Below, piece by piece: positions 1 to 12,617 of a DNA stretch of 64,000 nucleotides. Each line of letters opens with the position of its first letter. Within the stretch, counting starts at the first letter, position 1. The notes under the pieces are model-generated. The model made no database searches, was not told the DNA's origin, and worked only from the letters and a program-made list of their open reading frames with translations. The stretch comes from Pratylenchus scribneri (taxonomy: Eukaryota; Nematoda; Chromadorea; Rhabditida; Pratylenchidae), in NCBI GenBank assembly GCA_030063045.1, contig JAQSEB010000001.1, positions 4,464,001 through 4,528,000 of the forward strand, read 5' to 3'. A program made the translations under genes and the position numbers.

Positions 1-175
1 TACAAAAAATTTTTCGAAGGTACACAAAAATCCTATTTTGTTGGATCCAACATGTCGGATATTTGTGATAGCTTTAGGGGAATTCTTTTAATATTTTTAC
101 CTTCCAAATCCGGGAAATTTTTTAATGTGCCTAAATTTTTATCCCTAATTGAATAATTTACTCCAAATTTTACAG

Positions 176-3100
176 GCAAAAGGTGTGAATTACATGGAAT
201 TGGAAAATGCGGAATTGGCGGCCAATGTCTCACAAATGATGGTTTTCCATGCCCGTCAATATTCTTTCAGTGGAATTTGTTTGTTAAATTTAAAATTAAT
301 TTAATATTTTGATTTTGAAGTTCTCAAATTTGAGCCCAGTGTTCTATTGACACATGGTTTTGAGCAATTCATCCAAATTTTGAGCGATGAAATCAAAAAT
401 GACGAACAACAATCCAAATTGCGAAAATTGTCATTGGTCCTCTCAATAAGGTAAAAAATATTTAAATTTTAATTCTTAAAAGAAAAAGCCAAATTTCAGC
501 TCAAATTGGGTTCGTTATGTGTATCGGCGAATGCCAAAATTCGATGCTCATTTTGATGCATTTTATTTGTGGGCCGATGAAATTGATTCAGCCGAACAAT
601 TGCCAATTCCTCCGTATGACTTTAGAATTTATTAATTTAATTTATCCAAATTTACATTTTGGGAATTAGCTGCCAATATTTAGGCAGAGCTTTTAATAAC
701 TTTTGGTTAAGGATTTTTCCGTAGTGCATTTTCATTTTTCATAACAAAATAATTTGATAAAATGTACCATACTTTTATGCTCTTTCAAGGCCCAACGGGA
801 ATTATTTTCACCACCCTCAAAAATAGGGAAAATTTGGGGTGTCTAACTCCTTAATTTGCGGACATTTTTGAACTTAAAGAGGATTTTAAAAAACTTTAAG
901 CAACTATAAAAATGCAATAAAAAAAAAATTAAAATTCATTCTGCCAGGATCTATGAGTCCCTAATGGGCAGGAAATTAAAAGATATATTATAATCGACAA
1001 CAATTTTATGGCCAAAAAGGAAAGAATCCCGATTTTGGCTTATTTTGCCATTTTTGCGTCATAACTTTTTGGCAATTTTCATTCAAATCTACTATTTTTT
1101 TCGCTAATCTATTCATTTCAATTAGTCGAGCTTTAATTATATCAAAATTACTAAATTCATAGCAAATATTTACCTGAAAAAATGAAATTAAATTTAAACG
1201 CGCAAAATTTGACGCCTAAGGCCTAAATTCTCTCCATAAAATTCAATCATTCCATCCATTAATTAATTAATTATTTAATAGCAAAGCAGTGCCCGTCGAT
1301 CCACTCCATCCCTCCCCTCGAGTGCCTCACAAAGATTCATTGTCCGAAAATGCAGGCAAATTATTTTATTATGAATTTTTCTTTTAATATTTTCCCTTTG
1401 ATTGAAGAACGTTTGGCGGGCACTGGCATTTCACGCAAAAAGATCATAATCGGCTTCAGTGCCTGGGCTCGAAGCTATTTGCTCCAAAATGCCACGGACA
1501 CGATGGTGCCACTGGCAGTCGTCGATTTCGGCTATACAGGCGATGAGACAAAGAGGGAGGATGGGAAATTGGCATTCCAAGAGGTACACTAATCATTAAT
1601 TAGTATTTTGGTGTGCCATTATTTTTCCAAAATATAAATATTTTAATGCCATTTTTTTCTGCTGCTTTTTCAAAAAGTAATCATTATTTTCTTTTGATTT
1701 TGACCTAATCCAAAACTTGAGGCAATTTTCATATAGTAACTCATCGAGGACTGAACCAATTTTGATGTTTTTTGTATTAATAAAAAGAATAGATTGTTGG
1801 CTATATAATAATAATAATTTTTAAATTGATTCAAAATTGATGGAATTTTATTCTTAAAACGCTTCAAAAATTCCTTTAATATGGATTTGTGAAATTTTCC
1901 GCAATTTTTCGGGTATAATTCCTTCAATTCTGATCCAATTTAAATAAAATTATAATTAGATAGCTAAATAGACTAGACTGCTCTTTAATTTAATATAGTC
2001 AAAATTAGTTCAGTCTTTGACGAGATATTATAAACGGCGACAATTTGAGTTGTTCCCATCTCTTTCGATCCAATTTATTTTATCAATTCCAACATATTCA
2101 CCTCAATAATTTATATAATTTTAATTTTTGTCAGATTTGTTCAATCACAAATAATGCATTTCTTGACTATGACAACATTTCCGAAACAATTAGCATGAAG
2201 GATGAGGAAGGCTTTTGGATTTCATTTAATCCGTCCGACCATCAATCATTCATACAAAAATTGGATTGGGTCTCCAATCATGAATTCGGCGGTGTTGGCA
2301 TTTATAATTTGCAGGCAAAAATTTGATCATTTTTTTACAAATTTATGCAAATTTTAGGCGGATGATCCATATGGAAATTGTAGTCAAAATATGGCACTTC
2401 CTCTGCACCAAAGTGTGGCAAATCGATTCAAATGCCGGAGGGGAACGAAAAGGGGCAATGCGGAAAATGGCAAGTTTTGGGATATTCCTTTACAAATTAT
2501 CCTATAATTCTATTTCAATTTTACCGTGAATTCGAAAATAGAGTTTGTTGGGCTCTTCTTTTGTCTATAGTTAGAAATTATCTTATCCCTACGAGCTTTT
2601 TACCATTTTTAAGGCCAAATTTTCTCAACAAGTTGACCTCTAAATTTTAAGAAATCCAACTACAACAACATTAAATTATGTCAATAAATTCAAAATTTCT
2701 GAGAAAAAACCACTTATATTATAAATGGATTTAATTCTAAAAATAATTGGAAAACCACTTTTTAGTTGATTTTTAATGCTTTCAAATGGCATATCCCTCC
2801 CGAATTAGTTTCTTATTTCTTCTTATTGAGCTATAACCAAAAGATATGCCCTTGGTATTAGATCACCCTAATTCGATATTCGTCTTATCGAATTAATGGA
2901 AAATTAAATATTTTCCTGTTTTTGATAAATTTATTGGGAAAAGAGAATGGTTGAATTTATGGCCATAAAGTTATGGCAATAAATTTAAAATAAATATCCT
3001 AAACTTTCTTAAATTCTTTTTTCCTATATTCATTATTTCTTATTATCCAATTCCCTCATTATTTTTAGAAGATTGCACGCGTGTTTGCATTCTGAATTTG

Positions 3101-6100
3101 GATGAATCTGCCCAATTCGATTTTGACCAACTTGACCCGGGTTGGTGTTCCCACATTGTTTTGGGCAAATCCATTGTGAATCCAATGATGGCATTGGTGC
3201 CAAATCAAGGAATGCGCCGGGCATTGACAATGTACAATGATTGGGAACGGGAGAGGAAGCCATTTTTGTAAGACTAATTTTTGGGTTTTGGTAAATTTTG
3301 CCGTATAGAATTCTGTCCTTCACCGGCACTGCGGAACAATGGCAAGCGGCAACCGCATCAAGGCCGGCAAAATACACTTTGGTCGATCATATTCGAAGAC
3401 TTTTGGACGAACATAATGCGGACGGGGTGGATTTGAATTGTGCGAATGGAGGACCAGAAGGCCGAGACGCCTTCCATTTCCATGAATTTCTTTCCGATTT
3501 GCGAAGAATGCTGGGCAAAACGAAGCAAATTATGGTGAAAATAAATGAGAATTGTTTAGATATAATTCTATTAAAATAGGTGAGCCTGCACCCCAACATT
3601 TTCATCGAGGACAAAAACTATGATTTTCCTGCAATGGCCAAATCAGTGGATTATTTCATTGCAATTGGGTGAGAAAATAATTTGACATATTATAATGTGG
3701 ATAGTATTTTTCGAAAAGAATATTAAAATTGCCGAAAATATTGAAATTAGGCCTAAAGAATTATAATGGTTAAAGCTTTTTCCTGCATTCCCAAAACCAT
3801 TTAATATCCTGAAAGAGCTAGTTTGGATCTAAATTGATTGGATAAACTTATATCAATTAATTATTGTCGAAAAGAATATTAAAAATGCAGAAAAAATAAT
3901 AAATAAGACCAAAAGACAAAAAATAATAAATAAGACCAAAAGACAAAAAATAATAAATAAGACCAAAAGACAAAAAATAATAAATAAGACCAAAAGACAA
4001 AAAATAATAAATAAGACCAAAAGAATTATAATGGTTCTCAAACAATAAAACAACTTGAAGCTTGTTCAGACGCATTGAATGTATATAAATTGTTATTGTT
4101 TTATTTAAATTTAAAGGATACTAAACGGGCTAAACCGATTTGGTCAAAAAATTAAATCCTTAAGAATAATTTTCTCCTTTCAAATGGCCTGAAATACCAA
4201 TAAAAATAAATTATCCCAATTTACACATCATCAATTTCAGTTACCGTTTCCACCATCATCAAAGTACGACTACAGGCCATCATTCTCCACTTTTCCCTGC
4301 CTCTATGATGAATCAACCAAAAATGACCATTCAAGGAATGGTGGAAACAATGGTGGCCAGACAGGCACCGAAAGAGAAAGTTTGGTCTTTTTAATTAAGC
4401 AAATTAATTTAATTTAAAATTAAAAGATCATTGTTGCGTTATCGGCCCAGGCAATGTCCCAACATTTTGCCGATGATTTGCACAATCATCGATCCTGGGA
4501 AAAACGTCGAATTGGGCAGCCAGCCGCACGCATTTATCCCCGCAATCGAACACATGGGCCTGGCATTGTTTCCTATTCAAATGTAAATTTATTTGCTTAT
4601 TTCAAGCCCTTTGAACATCTGAACTCATATTAGGACTAGGCCATTTTGCGTTAGATGAACTTGTTGAGATAATTTTTCTGTTATTTTAATTAATTGAATA
4701 AAAATGAGGGGTCTAATGTTAGCTTGGATTATGGCCGAATAATTGATTTTTATAATTAAATCATTTTATAAATAATTAAAAATTAAAAAGAAAACAATTT
4801 GGCTAAATTATATGGCAATAAATGATAAATGTCCTTGGTTATTATTGAGTGGATTTTTGGTTTTTGATTTTTTGATCTATTTTTGTTTGTCCTAGATTTG
4901 ACGATAAAACGTAAAACCATATAAATGATGTTTTTATGCATTTATTTCATTTTTTGACGAATTTTGACATATTTTAACAATTTTCGCAATTGTAAAAATG
5001 CAATAAAAGGCCAAAAATTACCTATTTTGGGGTCTTGAAATCTATTTTTTGGCAAATATCCTGAAAAAAAACCTAAAATAGGCACCTATTTTGCGGTTTT
5101 TGCGACCCAAAAATCCGTTCCCTGTTGATCATAAATGAAATGGACTTAAAACCAAAACAATTTATTAGGTCTGCGAATTGATGAAAAGCGACAAAACGCA
5201 AACATATTTCATGAGCGTTTTGGATGTGCCATATTTGATTAATGAGGACGATGAATTCATCGCATTTGACAATGAACGATCCATTCAAATCAAGGCAAGA
5301 AGCCTCTGATTTATCTAATTTGAATGAATTTTAGTCTGTTTGGATTTCGCTGCAAGGTTTGGCCGGAATTGCCTTACATGGATTGGAAATGGACAATATT
5401 GGAGGGGAATGCCCCGAGGGTGAACCATTCCCATTGCTTCGGACAATTGCTGAAAGCCAGGCACAAAATATTTTGACTAATTTATTAATATTAAATTTGT
5501 CATTAGATTTGTTTGAACTGCAATATTAGCAAAAAGGAGGCTGAATCGACCACTGAAATTCCATCCGTTGGAGAGGAAAAAGCCGATGGCTCATCAGAAG
5601 CAGTTTCATACAAAAGATGGGGAGCTGGGGATGATGATGATGAAGAGGAAAATGGATCAATTGAGGAGGAGGATGACCCAAATTGGTGAGTGGAATTGGC
5701 CAAAATGTATTCTATACATTATTTGAGCTTATTAATGTGAATAGGAATTTTTTGAAAATGGATTAGACTCTGTGGATTTAAATTTATTAAATCCGCTTGT
5801 TTTCTGGAAAAAGTTTTAATTCCGCATATTTTCCGGAAAAAATCAATCTATTTTCTGGGTAAAAATAAATCCACTTTTCGGTGCTAATTTAGGGTAGCTA
5901 AAAGTAAATTTCAATGTGGGCAAAAAGATACAATTTGAAACTGAAAATCTACATTTTTTAGAAGCTGAAAACCGGATTTTAAAACTGACAGTTTTGAAAA
6001 AAATCGACTTTGATTTTTTTTTTTTTGAATATTAAACTCGTAAATTAGAACTACGAAGTCCAAATTCTCTAAAGGAAATCCCTAATTCGAATCTTCAATT

Positions 6101-9100
6101 TTTCGATTTTATTGCTTAAAACAAAATAAAATTATTATTTAGGCGTGCAGAGGCATTGCCTTTCGATTCCACCACAATGGACCCTTCGGGAAAATCACCT
6201 GGAATTTGTCCGGCACAAAAAGATGGACAGAAAAAATTCGAAATTTTCTGCGGAATTCCAATTGAAGCCATTGGCAAAAATTTGGTTAAAATTCAATTGG
6301 AAATGGTCAAAATATTCCCTCAAATTTAGTCAATTGAAAATTTGCCATTTGACCGATGCGATTCAATGATTTTGAGTGGATGGGCCAGATTGGCGGTGGA
6401 TGGAATTGAAGTGGACGAAACGGAGGCAGAAATGCTGAAGAAAATTGTGGAAATTGGCAAAGAAAATGGAACGGAAATTTGGGCGGAAATGAGTTGTGAA
6501 ATGGGCCATCAAGATTGGGGAAAAATGATTGGGGATTCGGCCAAAAGGGAACAATTCGCTAGCACTTTGGCCACATTGATCAAGGAAAAGCAATTGAATG
6601 GGGTAAGCAATGGCTACTGGATTGGATAGGGAAATCATAGACATGAAAAACGGTTTGGTACTTATGTTATTAAGTTTAAATCCCTTTTTTCAAAAGTGAA
6701 TTCCCCCCCCCCCCCATTGGTCATCGAGGGGTTCGGTTCATGGTTCATCCGGGGATAGATTACGGATATGATGGGGTAAAAATCATCCCATTATCCCCTA
6801 ACCCTAACACCCGAAAGGAGGATCTTTCACTTTTACCATTTTCACGAAAAAGGGGATATCAACAATAAATATCCACGGCTTTATTATAATCAAAATTCAA
6901 TGGATGAATAGGCATTAGACATACATTTTTATGCCCAAAAAATAGGCATTTTTTGGGCATAAAATATGGCCATTAGTAAATATTGGGCGTAATTTAATCT
7001 AAATTAGGTAAAGCTATTATTTAAGTAGTTAGGCTTGGCTTTAAATTAAGGCTAATTTGGCCACATTTAATTATCTCAAAAATGGGGTTTTTTGGTCCGA
7101 AAAATTCATGTTAATTCAATGTTTTTAAGAGTAAATTAATCAACATCATTTAGAAAAAAAATATTATATTTAAAATTTACTCCCCTACTAATTAATTAAT
7201 ATCAAATCTTTATTCGAAAAATGGACATATTAATATTTTATTTTTGCAAAAAAAAATATTTTATAAATTAATTCAGCTCCTTTTGGACTGCGATGCTCAA
7301 ATGAGAGGATCGATGCGCACAAGTTTCAGCCAATTTTTGAATGAAATCAACGATGAATTTGAGAAAGGATCAGCAGAAGGCGATTCACAAAATTGCATTT
7401 CCAAATTAGCATTAAAGTTGGCTGGCAAATTTGCTAAAATTAAATTATTTCTTTTTTTTTAGAATTCAATTGAGTCGAACAGACATTAATGAGGTTTATG
7501 AGCCGGAACAATTGAACAAATTGGTTGGTTAATATTTAAATTGATAATTTAATGGGATTTATTATAAAATTTACATACAAAATATTATAAATATTATATA
7601 TTTGAAAAAAAAGATTATTTTCTAGGGTAATTTTGAACCATGAATTTGGCCTAATTCAATCATGCTTGGCCATTTTCATTAGAATATGCCAAAATTTACA
7701 AATGTTTAATTAATTCATAGTAAATGTTGGCATTTATTTAACCAAAATTGGCATAAATTAAACATAATCGAGCCTAAATTCTTAATTAATATTCAAATTT
7801 ATTAATTAAAAAAAATTGAAAATTTGGCTAATTTAAATTTAATAAATTCCCTCAATAAAAATGATTTTTGAATTAAAAAAATAGCCAGAAAAAATTTTCA
7901 AAAAGTCGAAAATTTGGCCTATTAAATTCCGAAATTGTATATTTTTCAGTTGCGTTTCATTTTGCTCCCATCTGGCTTTGCCGTATTCATAACGAAGGCA
8001 AAAATTCTGAATCCACTTTTTACGAAGGGAATTAACAGCCAAAATGAGGATATGATTAATACACAGGTAAATTAATTGGGCTAAATTAGATTAATTTTAA
8101 TTAATTTATGAAGAATGGGACATTCTTTAATTGGATGAATGAACAATTGAATTCGGACAAAATTGTGATGGAATTGCCAACATTTGGGATTAAACAAATC
8201 CGCGAAAATGGAACGGCCGAACCGACAATTGTTCCCAGAAATGAGGTCAAAATTATTGGTCCCAAAATTATTTATTATTTTATTGTTTAAATAGATTTGT
8301 GAATTTATGAAGCAATCCGATGTTCGTCAAACAATTCGATATGATGCGGTGGCCGCATTCTGGAAAACACAAGGAGAATGGCTGAGTGCCGAAAATGGTC
8401 AAACAATAGCATACAAGGTGAGGGATGAATTATTTGAATGGAATCAAAATTAATTAAATTATAAATTAGTATCCCCTAATTATATTATTTGAAGCAACCT
8501 CCTGTCCTATTTTGTTAATTATCGAAAAGAAAGGAAGAATTTTGCCTCAATGAAATATTTAATTATTAGTAGCTAATTTTCTACTATTGAATGCGAAAAA
8601 GAATTAGTGGATATGAGAGAAAATTGGCAAAAATTATAACAAAAAAGCTGCAAAATAAGTATAAATTGAGTTTTAATATTTAGGTCATAATTTTTGTCCA
8701 ATTATATTTTTTATTCCACCATTTTTGCATTAAAATAATCTTCTAAAAATTAGCTAAACCCGGGGATTACATTTTTTACTGCGTTATTGGGAATTACGAA
8801 AAATTCAGTAAGCCAAAAAATATTTAGTCCCGAGGCTATTAATTGGTATCCAATTTAATTTTAATTTACTTTTCCTTATAAAATCATTAAATTTCTCTGC
8901 CAATTCCACCAACATTATATAACAAAGAAGTTTTCAAAATTTAATTTAAAAATATTCATTAACAATTTTCCCTAAATTTTTTAAGACCCAATTTGCAATT
9001 CAACATCAAATGGGTGGAATTATGGTGAATTCATTGGATATGGATGACCCCGAGAATTTGTGCAATCATGAAGGACCATTCCCAATGCTGGAAATGGTGC

Positions 9101-9243
9101 ACAAATCAAAATGCGAAAAGAAGGTACAAATCAACCAACTTTGATCATTTTTAATAAGTAAATATGAATTTTAGTCGACAATGACCTACAATGCCCGTGT
9201 TAAGCGGGATATGCTCTCAAATATGGCTAGAAAAATATTTTAA
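176..9243 (+). CDS. tandem GH18 chitinase-like protein, three degenerate domains (5' end outside window)
   Basis: About twenty small exons encode three consecutive GH18 (chitinase-fold) domains. Domain 1 runs from 176 to about 2470, domain 2 from about 3069 to 5700, and domain 3 from about 6145 to the stop at 9241-9243. Recognisable GH18 pieces include GHHSPLFP followed by APKEKIIVAL in domain 2, the strand KKIIIGFSAWARS in domain 1, and C-terminal segments such as EFGGVGIYNL and QMGGIMVNSLDMDDP. The catalytic DGxDxDxE motif is damaged in each domain: SGIFLKFE in domain 1 (Glu kept, all Asp lost), DGVDLNCA in domain 2 (Glu to Ala) and NGLLLDCD in domain 3 (Glu to Asp, one Asp to Leu). Hydrolysis is therefore unlikely, and a chitin- or glycan-binding role is inferred. 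An acidic linker of Asp and Glu (about 5620-5685) separates domains 2 and 3. Several introns begin with GC (about 1355, 2313, 2472, 5294, 5444). The start codon and any signal peptide lie upstream of the window. Confidence 0.85.
800..990. repeat. dispersed repeat, CCCAATTTTTGAGGGG-type family, in a GH18 gene intron
   Basis: The stretch around CCTCAAAAATAGGGAAAATT, then CTCCTTAATTTGCGGACAT, recurs in either orientation at about 16060-16260, 25690-25865, 30790-30990, 38270-38520, 51640-51840 and 59760-60000. It has no coding potential. Each copy pairs the phrase 'ctccttaatttgtggacatttttga' with a nearby segment ending in 'gatctatgagtcctc' or its complement. It is probably a short non-autonomous transposon. 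Confidence 0.6.
2740..2860. repeat. dispersed repeat, TGCTTTCAAATGGCATAT family
   Basis: A segment with TGCTTTCAAATGGCATAT followed by a phrase resembling 'gagctataaccaaaag' occurs here in the intron between GH18 domains 1 and 2. Related copies lie at about 11270-11370, 34240-34350 and 48860-48960. It is non-coding and looks like a short interspersed repeat. Its ends are not resolved. Confidence 0.45.
3889..4025. repeat. 27-bp tandem repeat, five copies
   Basis: The unit caaaaaataataaataagaccaaaaga (27 bp) is repeated five times almost without change. It sits in the intron between two exons of GH18 domain 2. Because 27 is a multiple of three, it opens false reading frames on the opposite strand. 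Confidence 0.9.
6655..6860. repeat. dispersed repeat, 'cctaaccctaa/ggatat' family, with poly-C tract
   Basis: The segment holds a C tract and the words 'gattacggatatgatggg' and 'cctaaccctaac', then 'aggaggatctttcactttt'. The same combination (TACGGAT, a GAGATGA-like word, CCTAACCCTA, and a pyrimidine block) recurs at about 18600-18780, 33400-33610, 36355-36575, 60520-60725 and 63360-63565. It lies in the intron before the DCDA exon of GH18 domain 3. It is most likely a MITE-type element. Confidence 0.5.
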
Positions 9244-9766
9244 AAATTATTAATTTAATTGTTTAATTCATTTTTGCAGATGATGAGTCGAGGACGTCGC
9301 TAAATGTTTGGGAAATTGACAATGGCAGAATACAAAGAAAGAATGGAAATATGATTATTAAAATAAATATTAACACAATTAACTGACTGAATAATTTTTG
9401 CCATTTTATTTGCCTCCTATAAAATGTGACCCTTACCTTAAGAGAATAAATTGAATATTTGTTCATTTATGCAAATAAATAATTCATCAAAAATAAATTC
9501 TGTGCATTTTGGGCCTTGTTTGTGGGGATCTCTGACCAATGATTCAATATACTTGAGTTTGGATTTTTGTCTTTAGAAAGCGAGTAAATAATTTACCTTG
9601 GAAATTATTTATCGTTGGAAAGGCTGTACTCTAAAATTTGATTTATTTAAAATTGTTTTTTAAGATTTCCAAAAATTTGAAATTCCAAATTTTAAAGGAA
9701 ATCTAGGTCTTCTGTGAGCTGGAAGGCATATCACCTACTAGAATTGGCTGCTTCATTGTTGATAAC

Positions 9767-10381
9767 TAGGGGGCGGATTTTTATTGATATCAATATTTTT
9801 CTTGCGAAATTAAAATAGCTTTAAACCAACATAAAACAAGTTTTTATCAAGGTTTTAGTTGATTTGCATGAACTTTTATGTCAATATTCATCAATATTTT
9901 GCCATTTTTTGATAATTTTTCGACTTTTTTGTCAATATTTTGAAGATTTCAGAAAAAAATGAAATTTTTTGAAAAAAATCGAAAAATTTTTTTTTAAATT
10001 TTGAAAATTTTTAGAAAAATTTTGAGAATTTCTTAAAAAATTTAAGGAAAAAGTTCATTTTGTAATTTTTTGAAAATAATTAATGAAAAATTGATTTTGG
10101 AAAATTTTTTAAAAATATTGATTTGTGTACAAATTTTCAGGAAATGGATTGTGAAATTTTTTGAATAAAAACTTTGAAATATGAATAATTTTTGATTGAG
10201 GATAATGAAAAATTTTTTTTTCGAAATTTTTATAAAATATAGCGATTTTTAAAAAAATTTTCATCAATATTTCATCAATATTTTGCCTATTTTTGCAAAT
10301 TATATCAATATTTCGACAATTTTATGTCAATATTTTATGCCTATATTTCGGAATTCTATATCAATATAAATCCGCCCCCTA
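9767..10381. mobile_element. hAT-like MITE with 8-bp target-site duplication
   Basis: The element begins TAGGGGGCGGATTT and ends AAATCCGCCCCCTA, so the termini are inverted repeats. It is flanked on both sides by TTGATAAC (9759-9766 and 10382-10389), an exact 8-bp direct repeat. An 8-bp duplication and a TAGGG terminus are typical of hAT transposons. The 615-bp interior is AT-rich, with many 'gaaaaattttt' runs and words such as 'tatcaatatttt' on both arms, and has no transposase. It is therefore non-autonomous. A single matching end is seen at about 25674. Confidence 0.85.
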
Positions 10382-10446
10382 TTGATAACTAAGCAAAGAA
10401 CTGCCCAAATTTTGAAACGTTTTACTGCTTTGGTGTCTTCTTAGCA

Positions 10447-10530
10447 AAGGACGTCTTCCGCCCTTTCTACGCGTTCAAAGAAATATCCAGTCCCAATTTT
10501 GTATTCTTCATGGAATTCCAATTTCCTATT
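10447..10530 (-). pseudogene. decayed copy of the secreted protein gene at 11643-12617
   Basis: On the minus strand this segment encodes HEEYKIGTGYFFERVERAED, nearly identical to HEEYKVGTGYFFERVERAEG in the intact gene downstream. The preceding residues of that exon are missing and a stop follows a few codons later. Non-coding similarity continues to about 10660 with degenerate 'gaagaaattgaa' sequence. It appears to be a truncated tandem duplicate. Confidence 0.7.
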
Positions 10531-11642
10531 GGAAATGTTTTCGTTGTTCTTTTGAGCTATGGACGAAAGAGTATTTCAATTTCAATGAACATTTCAATTC
10601 TCATTTTTATCTTCAATTTCTTCCTTCGTTTAGCAAATTGGAAAGGGAAAAAATGATAAAATGCTGATTGAATAGAGCCATTCCAGTTTCTCTTACATCG
10701 GGAATGGATGTGTTGCTTTTCCAACAAAAAGAATGGAAATATTTATTAAAATATGAATGGAATAAAATAAATATTAATACAATTAATTAGCATCGTCTAT
10801 ATCGAAACAATTTATTCTCTTTGTTTGCCTCCTTCAAAATGACCCACATTGGAATGTTTCGGTCAAAATAATTGGAATATGTGCCCGATTCATCTGTGCA
10901 AAAATAAATAAATAATTTTCAAAAATAAATTCTCCCATATGCCCCTTGGATGGGTGGATTGATAATTCAATGCCTCAGGGCTCTTCTTTTTGTCTTTAGC
11001 TTATAGTAACCAAAAATTTACTGTACTTTTAACTCCGCTATCCAATTAATTCCCGACACTTTGATAAGGTTAAAAAATAATTCCCCAAAGGGTATTATTA
11101 ACTGAGTATAAATGGCATCTTGGGAAAGTGATAAAAATCATTTGGAAAGTCCAAAATGCCCTCTACAATTGGCTTATTTCAATTTTAATTAATCTAGCTT
11201 TAAAAATTAATATATAACTTTGGGTTTTTCTGATGAAAACTTATTTTAATTGAGGTTTTTCGAAAAATTAGCCACTTTTTAATACATTTATATTGCTTTC
11301 AAGTGGCATATTGCTTCCTTTCCCAAATTATTTGTTTCATTTTTGAGTTGAAAAGAATGCATTGGCATTAAACCATCTCCTTATTCCTAGAGAAGTCCAT
11401 TCCAAATCGGTTTTACAAAGATGTCAGTTTTAAGACCCAGTGAAAAATGTCTTCTACTATTTTCTGTTTTAAAGAGCAAAAATTCCCAATTTCGGTTTTA
11501 AATTTCATCGATTTTCTCAAACCGAAACCAATTTTGGACAACCCTTTATAGGTTTCCAAGAAAATAATAAAGCCAATTTTAGAAGACATTTAAGACCCCA
11601 AAAGGCATTTCATCACCCCAAATTATTTATTTCATTTTTGAA

Positions 11643-12617
11643 CTATGGCCAAAACGATGGCACTGGCATTGAATTACCCTGTTTTGGTGTCCCATCCCAA
11701 TCACCTGGATAACAAATTCCATTCAATTTGACGCCTTCCGCCCTTTCCACTCTTTCAAAGAAATATCCGGTTCCAACTTTGTATTCTTCATGGCTGAATT
11801 CAAATTTCAAATTTCCATGTTGTCCAATCACTTTTATTGGGAAATGTTTTTGTTCTTTTTTGGGGGAATATTTTAATGATTTAAATTAGCATTTCCTCCC
11901 CAATTTTACCCTCAATTTCTTCCATTGTTTTTTGCACTGCTTCCGGCATTTTTTCTGCCTCCTCTTTGGTCAGGCCAGTTATTATGACACCGCCAATTTC
12001 ATCCCGTTCCGCATTTTCTTAAATTTATTCCAAAAATTATTTTTGGATTATTCTCAAAAGAATAGTATTTAATTATACGAAAAAAATTTTGAAAATGGCT
12101 AAAAAACAATGAAAATGGTGAAAAGATTATAACGGTTCAATTGTTTGCCATAAACCTCCAAACCCTTCTAAACAATCGATAGATCTCATCAAGTCGTCTC
12201 GATTTGTAATTTGTCTTATGGTTTGGTTCAAAAATTAATGATATTAAACCGTTTAAACCATCTCATGTTTTGGTACAAAAATTAAATATATTAAACAGTT
12301 TAAACCGTCTTTCTGGTTTTGGTTTAAAAATTAAGGGTATTACCGGTTAAACTCTCTCATGTTTTGTTTCAAAAAAATAAAGTGTATATTAAACCGGTTA
12401 AGCCATCTTTCAGTTTTTAGTTCAAAAATTAAAGGTATTAAACCAGTTAAATCATCTTTCTGGTTTATTGGTTCAAAACTAATTTAAATAAATTAAATTC
12501 ACTCAATGATTTGAGCAGCCTTCCAACAGTTCTGCCAGGGATTTGAAATATTTCCATGGATTGGCCGAGAAATGGACAAAAAAGAAGCAAAAAAATAATT
12601 TGAAAAATTAAAATCAT
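11643..12617 (-). CDS. small secreted protein, family unknown (136 aa)
   Basis: Three exons on the minus strand join in frame: 12617-12503, 12017-11910 and 11830-11643. The product starts with a clear signal peptide (MILIFQIIFLLLFCPFLGQS) and continues with an Ile/Thr-rich strand, an acidic helix (LTKEEAEKMPEAVQKTMEEI) and a C-terminal part with HEEYKVGTGYFFERVERAE and NGICYPGDW. There is one Cys in the mature part. I do not recognise the family. A truncated duplicate lies about 1.1 kb downstream, and a possible distant relative of the CYP motif lies near 14.6 kb. Size, secretion and local duplication fit a candidate effector, which is inference. Exon 1 to exon 2 depends on a phase-1 donor at 12502; a GTTGGA donor earlier in exon 1 is an alternative. 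Confidence 0.65.

Larger units (their letters stand above)
9244..11642. other. intergenic region between GH18 gene and small secreted gene
   Basis: No intact gene is seen here on either strand. It contains a hAT-like MITE (9767-10381), a decayed copy of the downstream small secreted gene (about 10447-10530), a TGCTTTCAAGTGGCATAT repeat (about 11270-11370) and a segment with 'accgaaacc' words (about 11400-11560) that recurs at 42640-42770 and 55190-55330. Confidence 0.6.

Noticed and set aside
3853..4075. Repetitive minus-strand frames with FGLIYYFLS
   Set aside because: Produced by the 27-bp tandem repeat in a GH18 intron.
6795..6815. CCTAACCCTAAC as a telomere remnant
   Set aside because: Nematode telomeres are usually TTAGGC, and the words belong to a dispersed repeat seen at several other sites.
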